Shown in pieces: positions 32,457-41,616 of a DNA stretch of 64,000 nucleotides. The stretch is from Korobacter sp963703075. Lineage in GTDB: Bacteria; Acidobacteriota; Terriglobia; Terriglobales; Acidobacteriaceae. The notes beneath the pieces are model-generated. The model saw nothing but the letters and a program-made list of their open reading frames with translations, did not search any database and was not told where the DNA came from. Both the position numbers and the translations under genes were made by a program. The stretch spans positions 744,001 to 808,000 of the forward strand of contig OY969786.1 of NCBI GenBank assembly GCA_963703075.1. Direction: 5' to 3'. Position 1 is the stretch's first letter; each line of letters starts with the position of its first letter.

Positions 32457-34111
32457 GGTTGGGGACTCTCCTGCTGCGGCATCGCGAGGACGCGCACCTT
32501 GCCGCCGTCGTCGAGCGAAATGGTAGGCGCATACAATCCCAGGAATTCGCGCCTCCACCAGTTGCCGGTTCGCCGTTTCTCTTCCATCGAGGTGAACCAA
32601 TACTGCCACAACACGGCGCGCACCTGCTTTGGCGGCGCCTGAGGAAACGGATTCCCAGCAAACAGGCTCAGCACGCTCGCGTCATTCGAGAGTAGCCGCA
32701 CCTCGGTATTCGGCACAATCGCGCTGTCGCGCCAACCTTCCAGCGAGCAGAACCACAGGTTCCAATCGAAGCGAGGCTGGTAAGGAGCATAGATCTTCGG
32801 AGCCTCGTTCAGCGCCTGCGGCTTGTAGCGATATGGATAGGCCGTCCAAGTCTGTCCATCGTTCGATCCCTGGAACTCGATCTCGTAGCGCGCCCGAGTC
32901 ATCACCGCAAACAATCCGTACTGGTTGGCGATGCGGTAGGGCTCGAGAAAGACGATTGGCGCGGTCGGTATGTGCGCGTTTCTCCACAACAGCAGCAAAA
33001 GTTCCCCGGCGGTCGCATAGAAGACCCACGTCAGCATCACCGCTGCCACAGCCAACTTCATAGCGTGGAAGTTCCGGTGAACGAACGAGGTCTGCGACCC
33101 CGGATCGCTCATCACTTCTTCGCGGGCGCGTTCATCCACGGCGGATGCTGCCTTGAAGCGGGTAAACCGTGCAAGCAGGCTGCGCAGGAACCGATCATCG
33201 ACCAACAGGATTCCCAACGACAAAACCAGGTAGTTCAAGAACGCATAGTTCGCAGTCGAGATCACCCCGATCTCCCAAACTGTAACCAGGAAGAACAGGA
33301 CAATGCGGAAACGCCGCGGCAACAGGATCATCCAGACCAGTCCAAGCTCCATGACCAGGGTGGCACCGGCGCTGAATGCCTGGAAGCCGTGCGGCAGGTG
33401 TTGCACGTACCACCCGATCCAGGTGGGCAGCGGGCCGTTCTGGTAGTACTCGTCCATGGCGGTGAAGTTGCGCCATTGCGGGTCGCCACTGGCCAGCTTC
33501 ACGATCCCCGACTCGAAGTAAATCCGCAGCCACTCCCACTGCAGCAGGAACAGACTCGCGCGCGAGGGCGGATGCGCCGCGCCCAGTCCCGGCCGGAGAC
33601 CCGGCGGGGCAAAGAAGAGCGAGATAAATCCTGCTTCCAGCAGCATTCCGTCTGACTGGTAGGAGGAAAAGTCACCGGCGGCGCTGACGAAGGCGAGGAA
33701 GCAGAGCAGGCAAATGACGAGAGTGCCGCGCGGCCACAGATTGAAGACAACCAGCACCGAGGCAATCAGCCCGATCCAGCAGAAGGCGAGGATCGCCGCG
33801 GAACTCGAGGAGATCCAATACAGCGACGGCGCGTACCATAAGCGCTCGATCCCTGATGCGTTCTGCGCGATGGCGTGCAGGTACTGCTGAGCGGGGAGAA
33901 TGCCATCGGTCCCAACCAGGCCTCGCACTTGGGAGAGCAGCGAATAGAAGGCCGAGAAGTAGATCAGACCAAGCGCGCGGAGGAAAATCCAACGGGGAAG
34001 CAGACGGTCGGCTGCGCCATACGCAGAGCTAAAGAGGATACGGAAGACGTTCTTCCACCACGGGTTCGGACTGTTCTCCGCAATCTCAGGGTTGAAGAGC
34101 TCTCCGGGCAT
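32453..34111 (-). CDS. Lipase maturation factor (LMF1)-like membrane protein
   Basis: 552 residues with about seven to nine membrane helices up to residue 375, then a soluble C-terminal domain. The family signature is clear there (FQGSNDGQTWTAYPYRYKPQ, APYQPRFDWNLWFCSLEGW). In animals LMF1 helps lipases fold in the ER; the role of bacterial homologues is unknown. It is coupled to the FAD oxidoreductase downstream. The start ATG 34111 gives a soluble 20-residue N-terminus. Confidence 0.85.
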   Translation of the reverse strand: MPGELFNPEIAENSPNPWWKNVFRILFSSAYGAADRLLPRWIFLRALGLIYFSAFYSLLSQVRGLVGTDGILPAQQYLHAIAQNASGIERLWYAPSLYWISSSSAAILAFCWIGLIASVLVVFNLWPRGTLVICLLCFLAFVSAAGDFSSYQSDGMLLEAGFISLFFAPPGLRPGLGAAHPPSRASLFLLQWEWLRIYFESGIVKLASGDPQWRNFTAMDEYYQNGPLPTWIGWYVQHLPHGFQAFSAGATLVMELGLVWMILLPRRFRIVLFFLVTVWEIGVISTANYAFLNYLVLSLGILLVDDRFLRSLLARFTRFKAASAVDERAREEVMSDPGSQTSFVHRNFHAMKLAVAAVMLTWVFYATAGELLLLLWRNAHIPTAPIVFLEPYRIANQYGLFAVMTRARYEIEFQGSNDGQTWTAYPYRYKPQALNEAPKIYAPYQPRFDWNLWFCSLEGWRDSAIVPNTEVRLLSNDASVLSLFAGNPFPQAPPKQVRAVLWQYWFTSMEEKRRTGNWWRREFLGLYAPTISLDDGGKVRVLAMPQQESPQP

Positions 34112-34171
34112 GCGGAGAGTTTAGATGAAAAACGCGGTGCTCGCGTGGAAGTGCAGGTTGTGGAGGGCCAG

Positions 34172-34570
34172 CTACTCGAGCGGCTCGGGATGGAGTCCGA
34201 TGTTTTTTTCGCCGAGGGCTTTCTTTTCGTTGTACTTCTTCACCCAGGCTTCGAAGCTCTTGCCGGCGGCGGAGTCTTTTCCGGTGAAGCTCAAGGCCGC
34301 GATATCGCTGTAGCGAATGCTCATTTTTTCCGCGCTGTTCTTGGGGAACATGCGGACGACGCATTGGCTCAGGTCAGCGCTCTCGGCGCGGCGATCGAAG
34401 ACGTAACCCTCGACGCTGTCGCCCGTCTTCAGCGTGATCGTCAGGTCGCCACGGTAATCGAAGGCCTTGTCGAAGGCGTCGCGGATTTCGTCCGGAGAAG
34501 CGAGCGAAGGCACGTAGCCCTCGAGGTTCTCGTGAACGAAACCCAACTTTTCTTCTTGCTGTTCGGCCAT
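34172..34570 (-). CDS. Hypothetical protein adjacent to HpnH
   Basis: 132 residues, soluble and acidic. It contains DEIRDAFDKAFDYRGDLTITLKTGDSVEGYVFDRR and IRYSDIAALSFTGKD, beta-rich segments that suggest a small Sm-like or regulatory barrel. The C-terminus has AAGKSFEAWVKKYNEKK. It begins 4 bp after the stop of hpnH, so the two are cotranscribed and a role in hopanoid synthesis is likely by association. The molecular function is unknown. Confidence 0.7.
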   Translation of the reverse strand: MAEQQEEKLGFVHENLEGYVPSLASPDEIRDAFDKAFDYRGDLTITLKTGDSVEGYVFDRRAESADLSQCVVRMFPKNSAEKMSIRYSDIAALSFTGKDSAAGKSFEAWVKKYNEKKALGEKNIGLHPEPLE

Positions 34571-34574
34571 GCGC

Positions 34575-35675
<1,101 letters not shown>

Positions 35676-36050
35676 AGTTAGCTGAACTCAATGATACCGG
35701 ATTGCGATGCCCTGAGCCACCGGAGCGGCCTCGCTTGTCACATTTCGATGTGACGCTTTTGGGTACCCCTCCCCCGGGGCGTGGAACGTGTTCTCAAGGG
35801 GTTAGATAGGCAAAGGTTCGCAAAATATTAAAAATAAATTGGTTATAGGTAAAATATTGAAAACAGGGAGGTTAGAGGGACGGCCCTGTAATTCGTCTTC
35901 CTCTATTTTCAGAATACCAAGTGGAGAGGGGTAAACCGGACACTTGGTCGGGATTTATATCTGGCGTGGTTTGAAGCGCTTCGTGGCGAAAGGGCGTTCT
36001 GAGTGGGTTGACAAGGTTTGGAGCGGATCAAAAGCGGCTCGATTTGGAGG
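35676..36050. other. Intergenic region with AT-rich tract and a UUCG-type hairpin
   Basis: 375 bp upstream of hpnH. GTCACAT-TTCG-ATGTGAC (35737-35754) is a perfect 7-bp stem with a TTCG loop, followed by GCTTTT. From 35815 to 35865 the sequence is unusually AT rich (for example AAAATATTAAAAATAAATT), which may hold promoter or protein-binding sites. It separates hpnH from the 3' end of the TPR gene. No gene seen. Confidence 0.5.
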
Positions 36051-36626
36051 CTATTTCGGAGCTGTTTTTGCCTGTTTTGCGACTTCCAGAAGCGCTTTTA
36101 TGCGTTGCTGAGAGGGGTAATTCGGGGTGGTGGCGAGGAGGTGTTCCCAAATCCGGATGGCGGCTTCGGGGTCGTGCTTGGAATGGAAATCGATGAAGCC
36201 TTCGAGGTCCAAAGCGGCGGGTTGATTGGGGTCGTCGGCGAGGGCGGTTTGCAATTCGCGGAGAGCGCCGTCGGGGTCGCCCTGGAGGTAGAGAGCTTTT
36301 CCGAGATTGGTGCGGGCTTTCACCTCGTGCGGGCGAAGGGCGAGAGCGCGGCGATAATCGATGGTGGCGGCGGCGTAGTCCTGGTGATCGAAGTAGAGAT
36401 TGGCGGCTGCGACGAGGAGATCGTAATTTTTGGGATCGGCTTGCAGGCGCGCTTCGATCGATGATGGGTCGAATTTAGGTAGCTGCAGGATGGCGGGTGC
36501 AGGAGCGGGGTGGCGCATTGCGTACCAGCCGATCGCACCGAGGGCGAGCAAGCAAACAAAAGCGCCGATGATGAGTTGGGCGCTCGCTCGTGAATCGGGG
36601 CTGGTGGTGGCGGTCACGGGCAGCAT
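36051..36626 (-). CDS. Membrane-anchored TPR protein
   Basis: 191 residues. One N-terminal helix (about 18-36), then a Pro/Ala linker, then three to four tetratricopeptide repeats (about 62-180; ANLYFDHQDYAAATIDYRRALALRP, LGKALYLQGDPDGALRELQTAL). It resembles the C-terminal part of CcmH/CycH-type assembly proteins, but other cyt c maturation genes are absent. It presumably forms a protein-protein scaffold. It is divergent from the large membrane protein with only about 3 bp between the annotated starts. Confidence 0.75.
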   Translation of the reverse strand: MLPVTATTSPDSRASAQLIIGAFVCLLALGAIGWYAMRHPAPAPAILQLPKFDPSSIEARLQADPKNYDLLVAAANLYFDHQDYAAATIDYRRALALRPHEVKARTNLGKALYLQGDPDGALRELQTALADDPNQPAALDLEGFIDFHSKHDPEAAIRIWEHLLATTPNYPSQQRIKALLEVAKQAKTAPK

Positions 36627-36629
36627 TGT

Positions 36630-38450
36630 ATGTTAGCCTTCGCCAAGAAACCCATGCATTCACCGAAATGGCGGAGCATCGTGCTGTTCGCAGTGGCGGC
36701 GTTGCTGGTCGTTGCGACGGTTCCCTACTTCGTGCCGATGCGGCCGACGGTTTCGGATTCGTACATCTTCGGATACAACAACCGTGCCGGGGTGCTGCTG
36801 TTCGTGATTTTGGCGGCAGCGGGGGCATGGTGGACGCGCAGCAAGCGGTTGCGAGAAGACGCGTCCGTGGAAGAGATGCCGCGCTGGATTTTGTGGGCGT
36901 CGATAGGGATCGCGGTGGCGATCTGCTGCGCGGTCTGGCGGTGCTTCACCTCTGCGACGGGATTCGCCGAGTCGGTGTATTTCATCCAGAGAATCAACCT
37001 GCTAGCACAGGGCCGGGTACCGTACCGGGATTTCGAATTCGCGTACGGTGCGGGGGTGTTGTATGTGCCGCTATGGATCAGCCGGATTTTTCACCTAGGG
37101 CTGGCGAATGCCTATTACCTGTTCTGGACTTTCTGCATTGCGGCCGGCGTGTTCATGCTGTTCGAAAGCTTGCGCCTGGCCGGCTCCGATCGGCAAGACC
37201 GGCGCGGAATCTTCCTGATCGTTTTCATTTTGACGCTCTTCGGGGTCCTGACCACCGGGTTGAATTATGCTGCGCTGCGTTACGTGCTGGCGGTGTATGC
37301 GGCGACGCTGGTGTACCGGTCGCGGCAGCGGGAGAGTCAGCGTTGGACTTCGAGTGGTGTGGCGCTGGCGATGGTCATCGTGCTGCTGCTGCTCTCGCCG
37401 GAGATTGCGGTGGCGTACGCGATGGCGAGCCTGCTGTATTTCGCGATCAACGTTGCGCGCGGCGAGAGACGGGCCGGATTTGCATTGGGAGCATTTGGCT
37501 GTGCGGCGGCGGCGGTCTTCGTGTACGCGAATTCGCTGGGCGTCTTCTCGACCATGCGCGCGTTTTCCGAGGGTGGAAACAACTTTCCGATTTACGTTGC
37601 GCCGACGATTGCGATCTTCTTCGCGGCGGTGTGGTTTGGGTTCCAGTATTTCCTGCAACGCTTCCAACAGATCGACCGTGAAAATGTTCTGCTTTACTGG
37701 ATCGCGCTGGCGACCATGCTGATCCCCGCGGCATTGGGTCGCGGAGAGCTGGGACACATTTTTCTCAACGCACTCGGGCTGTTTCTGGCGGTGGGCCTGG
37801 TGCTCTCGGGTTCGTTACGCGGCCGGTGGTGGATTCGGGTTGCGTCGAGCGCGTACATCCTCCTGGTGCTGATCCCGGCGTTGCGAGTGGAATATATTCC
37901 GATCACGGCGCGGGCGGCGGTGCGGGCGAAGTCCGGACCTTTGCATCGGTATGCGGTGTTGGTGCTGGGAGAACCGACGGTGCAGGCTCTGCAGGAAAAA
38001 GAAGCGGCGCCCGAGTTCGATGCGCCGGGAGAGAAACTGCTGGCGCCGTTCTCGTTTGCGCCCGATGGGTTTGGGGCGTACGTCTCGCCAGAAGTTGAAT
38101 ATGGCTACTACGAGGCGCTGACAAATGTGCTGACGCCGGCGCAGGTGAACGCGAAGATCGAAGAGATGCGAAGCAATCCGGAAACGATGTTGCTTCTGCC
38201 GCGGCAGTGGATCACTTACTGCCTGCGCACCGCCGATAATTCGAGGGTACTGTTATCGGGGCTTTATGGTGTGCCGTACATCAAGCAGCCCGCGCACGAG
38301 ATGGACCTGTACCTACCGGTCTGCGAGTACATTCGAACGAACTACCGCCAGGTACCGGCGCGCGCCGAGCAGAACCTTGGCGACTACGATCTATGGGCGC
38401 CGCGCCGGGTGGCTTCCAAAGTTCAACAACCTCATTCCGACATGAAGTAA
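36630..38450 (+). CDS. Large polytopic membrane protein, glycosyltransferase-like resemblance
   Basis: 606 residues from ATG 36630; ATG 36654 (MHSPKWRSIV) would leave more promoter room. About 11 membrane helices span residues 15-420, followed by a soluble C-terminal domain of about 180 residues. An FEFAYGAGVLYVPLWISRIF loop after the fourth helix recalls GT-C type glycosyltransferases or mannosyltransferase-like proteins that use lipid-linked sugars. The catalytic acidic motif is not certain. The last codons and stop overlap a displaced glgC tail on the other strand. Confidence 0.6.
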   Translation: MLAFAKKPMHSPKWRSIVLFAVAALLVVATVPYFVPMRPTVSDSYIFGYNNRAGVLLFVILAAAGAWWTRSKRLREDASVEEMPRWILWASIGIAVAICCAVWRCFTSATGFAESVYFIQRINLLAQGRVPYRDFEFAYGAGVLYVPLWISRIFHLGLANAYYLFWTFCIAAGVFMLFESLRLAGSDRQDRRGIFLIVFILTLFGVLTTGLNYAALRYVLAVYAATLVYRSRQRESQRWTSSGVALAMVIVLLLLSPEIAVAYAMASLLYFAINVARGERRAGFALGAFGCAAAAVFVYANSLGVFSTMRAFSEGGNNFPIYVAPTIAIFFAAVWFGFQYFLQRFQQIDRENVLLYWIALATMLIPAALGRGELGHIFLNALGLFLAVGLVLSGSLRGRWWIRVASSAYILLVLIPALRVEYIPITARAAVRAKSGPLHRYAVLVLGEPTVQALQEKEAAPEFDAPGEKLLAPFSFAPDGFGAYVSPEVEYGYYEALTNVLTPAQVNAKIEEMRSNPETMLLLPRQWITYCLRTADNSRVLLSGLYGVPYIKQPAHEMDLYLPVCEYIRTNYRQVPARAEQNLGDYDLWAPRRVASKVQQPHSDMK

Positions 38451-38470
38451 TCGACCTCTACTTTTGGATG
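38432..38470 (-). pseudogene. Displaced copy of the glgC 3' end
   Basis: The minus strand reads KVEVDYFMSE then stop, nearly the same as the real GlgC C-terminus (PVEVDYFTSE then stop). TGAAGTAATCGACCTC is identical at 38443-38458 and 39377-39392, 934 bp apart, on either side of the FkbM gene. Confidence 0.6.
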
Positions 38471-38499
38471 CTGCGGTCGCTGATGAAGGCGAGTGCGTT

Positions 38500-39333
38500 T
38501 TAGTTCGGACTTGCAACCGTGGGGCTGACTGATTTTTTCCCCAGCAGCACGATGGAGCCGTCCGCTTCCTCCACGGTGGTATGAGTCGTGAAGCCAAGTT
38601 CGTGAAGGGTGTTCACGACTGTCGAGACGTCGCCACCGAAGCTGTGCACTTCGCAAGCGATCTGGGATGTCCGCTGGAGCAGCTTTGAGTTCTTCGTTAG
38701 TATGCCGAACTCTCCTCCCTCGATGTCACACTTGAGAAAGTCAATTGAACCGGCGGACAGGTGGGCGAGAAGTTCATCCTCGGTGATCCAGGAGACGTCG
38801 AAGTAGGCGGGCTCGGTGGCGATGACATTGGTGATTTTGTTGGTGCGGGTTCCAAGGAAGGCGCGAATCAATTTCGCCCGTTCTCGATGGCCGCGATTCA
38901 GCGATAACGAGTTGTCGAAAGCGGTATTCAGTGCGGAGCTCGGTTCGACCGCAATGACGTGGACATTTGGATCGGTTGCCAGCGCGAAGTTGGTGAAGTT
39001 ACCCATGTTCGCGCCGAGATCAACAACCGTGGCAGCCGACGGGATAGAAAGCCAGCCTTGACCCAGGTATTGGTCGCGCACGTACATTTCGCGAATACCC
39101 GAGAACGCATTCGGGCCTTGAATGCGGAAGCGAGCGCCGTACCGTCGCAGGTGCACGGTGAAGGGCCCGTCTCCTAAGCTGCGGTCGGCGATCGCGAGGT
39201 TCCGGCTCTTTAGGATTTTAGGTGCGTTGACAACGACCGCGATGAGCCAGCGGAAGGCCACGACAGGGCCGCAAATTCGAAACAGGCCTGTAAAGTCCGC
39301 ACCAAGCTTACGAAGAGTTTGCATACCATCCAA
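38500..39333 (-). CDS. FkbM-family methyltransferase
   Basis: 277 residues. Motif I VVDLGANMGNFTNFAL (about 88-103), VIAVEPSSALNTAF, and the FkbM hallmark SIDFLKCDIEGGEFGIL (about 197-213). FkbM enzymes add methyl groups to hydroxyls, often on sugars or polyketides. Base use looks lower in G+C than glgC and mcmA. It sits between two copies of the glgC 3' end, which suggests it arrived by insertion. Confidence 0.88.
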   Translation of the reverse strand: MDGMQTLRKLGADFTGLFRICGPVVAFRWLIAVVVNAPKILKSRNLAIADRSLGDGPFTVHLRRYGARFRIQGPNAFSGIREMYVRDQYLGQGWLSIPSAATVVDLGANMGNFTNFALATDPNVHVIAVEPSSALNTAFDNSLSLNRGHRERAKLIRAFLGTRTNKITNVIATEPAYFDVSWITEDELLAHLSAGSIDFLKCDIEGGEFGILTKNSKLLQRTSQIACEVHSFGGDVSTVVNTLHELGFTTHTTVEEADGSIVLLGKKSVSPTVASPN

Positions 39334-39365
39334 CCGCTTTCAGTTCGTCGCCGAGAGCGCGCAAC

Positions 39366-40619
39366 CTATTCGCTGGTGAAGTAATCGACCTCGACCGGAC
39401 TTTCGAAGAGCGAATAGTCACGGGTGACGACGGTGATGCCGCTGTCGGTAACGTGATACTTCTGGCGGTCGCTTTCGGTGTCGTAGCCGATGACAGTTCC
39501 CTCGGGAATATGCACGTCCCGATCGATGATGGCGCGGCGGATGCGGCAATGCCGGCCGACGTTGACGTGAGAGAAGAGGATGCTGGAATCGACCTCGGAA
39601 AACGAATTCACGCGCACGTCAGGCGAGAGGACGCTGTTGCGCACAGTGCCGCCGGAGACAATGCACCCCATGGAGACGACGGAGTCGAGCCCGGTACCCA
39701 TACGGCCTTGTTCCGCGAAGACGAATTTGGCGGGAGGGTACTGGCGCTGGTGGGTACGGATCGGCCACGCCTTGTCGTAAAGGTTGAAGACCGGGGCGAC
39801 GCTGACGAGGTCGAGGTTGGCTTCGTAATAAGCGTCAAGGGTGCCGACATCGCGCCAGTAGAGCGCTTCCTTGCGGTTTTCGTCGATAAAGTTGTAGGAG
39901 TAAACCTTGTACTCGCCGACCATCTTGGGCAGGATGTTGTGCCCGAAGTCGTGCTTGGAGTTGGCGTCCTCGGCGTCTTTCAACAGGACGGGGATGAGCA
40001 CGTCAGTGTTGAAGATATAGATGCCCATGGATGCGGAAACTTTTTCCGGATTGTAGGGCGAGCGCGTTTTGGTGGACTTAGGTTTCTCTTCGAAGCCGGT
40101 GACGATGCTGTCGCGGTTGACGTCGACGACGCCGAAGTGCCGGGTTTCGGAGGGATCGATGAGGATGGTGGCGAGGGTTACATCGGCACCGGAATCGCGG
40201 TGCTGGCGCATCATCAAGTCGTAATTCATCTTGTAGATGTGGTCGCCGGAGAGGATGAGAACGTAACGCGGCTGCTCGGAGCCGATGGAGTAGATGTTCT
40301 GATAGACAGCGTCGGCGGTGCCCATGTACCAGTTTTCGCTGACGCGCTTCATGGGCGGCAGGATTTCGATGAACTCGCCGAGCTCGTTGCCCACGATGCC
40401 GCTCCAACCCTCGCGGATATGGCGATTGAGGGAGAGCGCCTTGTACTGGGTGAGAATGTAGACGCGGCGGAGGCCGGAGTTGATGCAATTGGAAAGGGTG
40501 ATATCGATAATGCGATAAATGCCGCCGAAGTTTACAGCCGGTTTCGCGCGGTCACGGGTTAGAGGATACAGGCGCTCTCCGGCGCCGCCAGCCAGCAGTA
40601 CTCCCAGGGTCTCAATCAT
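39366..40619 (-). CDS. glgC: Glucose-1-phosphate adenylyltransferase
   Basis: 417 residues, normal length. N-terminal nucleotidyltransferase motif GVLLAGGAGERLYPLTRDRAKPAV, FGVVDV, GFEEKP, and a C-terminal left-handed beta-helix (SEVDSSILFSHVNVGRHCRIRRAIIDR). It makes ADP-glucose for glycogen synthesis. The C-terminus VEVDYFTSE is duplicated downstream beyond FkbM. Confidence 0.95.
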   Translation of the reverse strand: MIETLGVLLAGGAGERLYPLTRDRAKPAVNFGGIYRIIDITLSNCINSGLRRVYILTQYKALSLNRHIREGWSGIVGNELGEFIEILPPMKRVSENWYMGTADAVYQNIYSIGSEQPRYVLILSGDHIYKMNYDLMMRQHRDSGADVTLATILIDPSETRHFGVVDVNRDSIVTGFEEKPKSTKTRSPYNPEKVSASMGIYIFNTDVLIPVLLKDAEDANSKHDFGHNILPKMVGEYKVYSYNFIDENRKEALYWRDVGTLDAYYEANLDLVSVAPVFNLYDKAWPIRTHQRQYPPAKFVFAEQGRMGTGLDSVVSMGCIVSGGTVRNSVLSPDVRVNSFSEVDSSILFSHVNVGRHCRIRRAIIDRDVHIPEGTVIGYDTESDRQKYHVTDSGITVVTRDYSLFESPVEVDYFTSE

Positions 40620-40741
40620 TCTCTCTCGCTATCGCTGGGTATGAGTTGATTGAACGAATGACAAAACAGGCTACGAATCCCGCAGCCAAACGAAACGGGA
40701 ATCGATGGTAGCACAGGCAAACTGCACGCTGCAGAGCCGGG

Positions 40742-41035
40742 CTACGCTGCGTCGTCCAGCCGGATCCGCAACGATTTCAGGAACCGCTCGTCTTGTGAAT
40801 TCACTTTGAATTCGGGCTCGCGTCCACCGGCATTGACCAGGGATGGACCTGTGCCTACGGTTTGTTCTTCCTCATCCTGCTTGCTGAAGCCGATGGTGGC
40901 TTCGAAGGCGAGGAAGACGTCGTAGCCGTTGGACTTGATCTGCCCAATCACGTTGGCAACCTCGTCCGAGTCGGCAAGCGACTTGTTCATGGCTTCGCCA
41001 AGTTGTTGGAAGAGCTGTTTGAGATTCTCGTCCAC
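40742..41035 (-). CDS. Small soluble protein of unknown function
   Basis: 97 residues from GTG 41035, preceded by CAGGGGAAAA; an ATG at 41101 would add an unlikely Arg/Pro N-terminus. It begins VDENLKQLFQQLGEAMNKSL, then SNGYDVFLAFEATIGFSK and a hydrophilic C-terminus ending LRIRLDDAA. No family recognised. It lies upstream of glgC with about 120 bp between. Confidence 0.6.
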   Translation of the reverse strand: MDENLKQLFQQLGEAMNKSLADSDEVANVIGQIKSNGYDVFLAFEATIGFSKQDEEEQTVGTGPSLVNAGGREPEFKVNSQDERFLKSLRIRLDDAA

Positions 41036-41196
41036 CGTTATTTTCCCCTGGACCGTCGGGTTTCGCGGTCTGGCTGAGTGGCATCTTAACCGAAGATCCA
41101 CTCTTTCAAATACTTGGATGCAATTCCGGGCCGGAATGTTTTGACCATCCCACGGTTGGGGACGATTTTGTTAGGTAAGGGGCGTAGAATCATAGT

Positions 41197-41559
41197 TTGA
41201 GCGAAGCACGCGAAAACCGGCGAAACGGCAGCTTAGGGGGCACGATTGGCTCCGGATTGGGGTCGGTGGCCCGATATGCCCTGAACCCGAAGGCTCGCAA
41301 CAAGGTGCTGCGAGCGGCGGGAGTTGGCCTGTCGACCACGGCCAAGACGGTGCGCCGGACGACCCACATTTTGTGGCTTGAAGTCACCGGCTTCTTCTTC
41401 CTGGTGTTTGCGACGGTATGCGGCGGGGCGGGGTGGCGGGAGTACCAGCTGCACCTGGCCGGGAAAGCGGACATCAACCGCGTTTATATCGCCGGCGTGC
41501 TCGCATTGCTCTTTGCCTGGTTCGGCGTGAGTTCCTTCTGGAGGTCGCGCCGGAGGTAA
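41197..41559 (+). CDS. Small membrane protein of unknown function
   Basis: 120 residues from TTG 41197. Basic, Gly-rich N-terminus (residues 1-55), then two membrane helices (about 58-80 and 94-112) and an Arg-rich end (FWRSRRR). No family recognised. It is followed after about 58 bp by mcmA. Confidence 0.6.
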   Translation: MSEARENRRNGSLGGTIGSGLGSVARYALNPKARNKVLRAAGVGLSTTAKTVRRTTHILWLEVTGFFFLVFATVCGGAGWREYQLHLAGKADINRVYIAGVLALLFAWFGVSSFWRSRRR

Positions 41560-41616
41560 ACAGGCAGGGTTACTGATGTTTGTTTTCATATTTTGATTAA
41601 GAAGAGGGCCGCTCTC

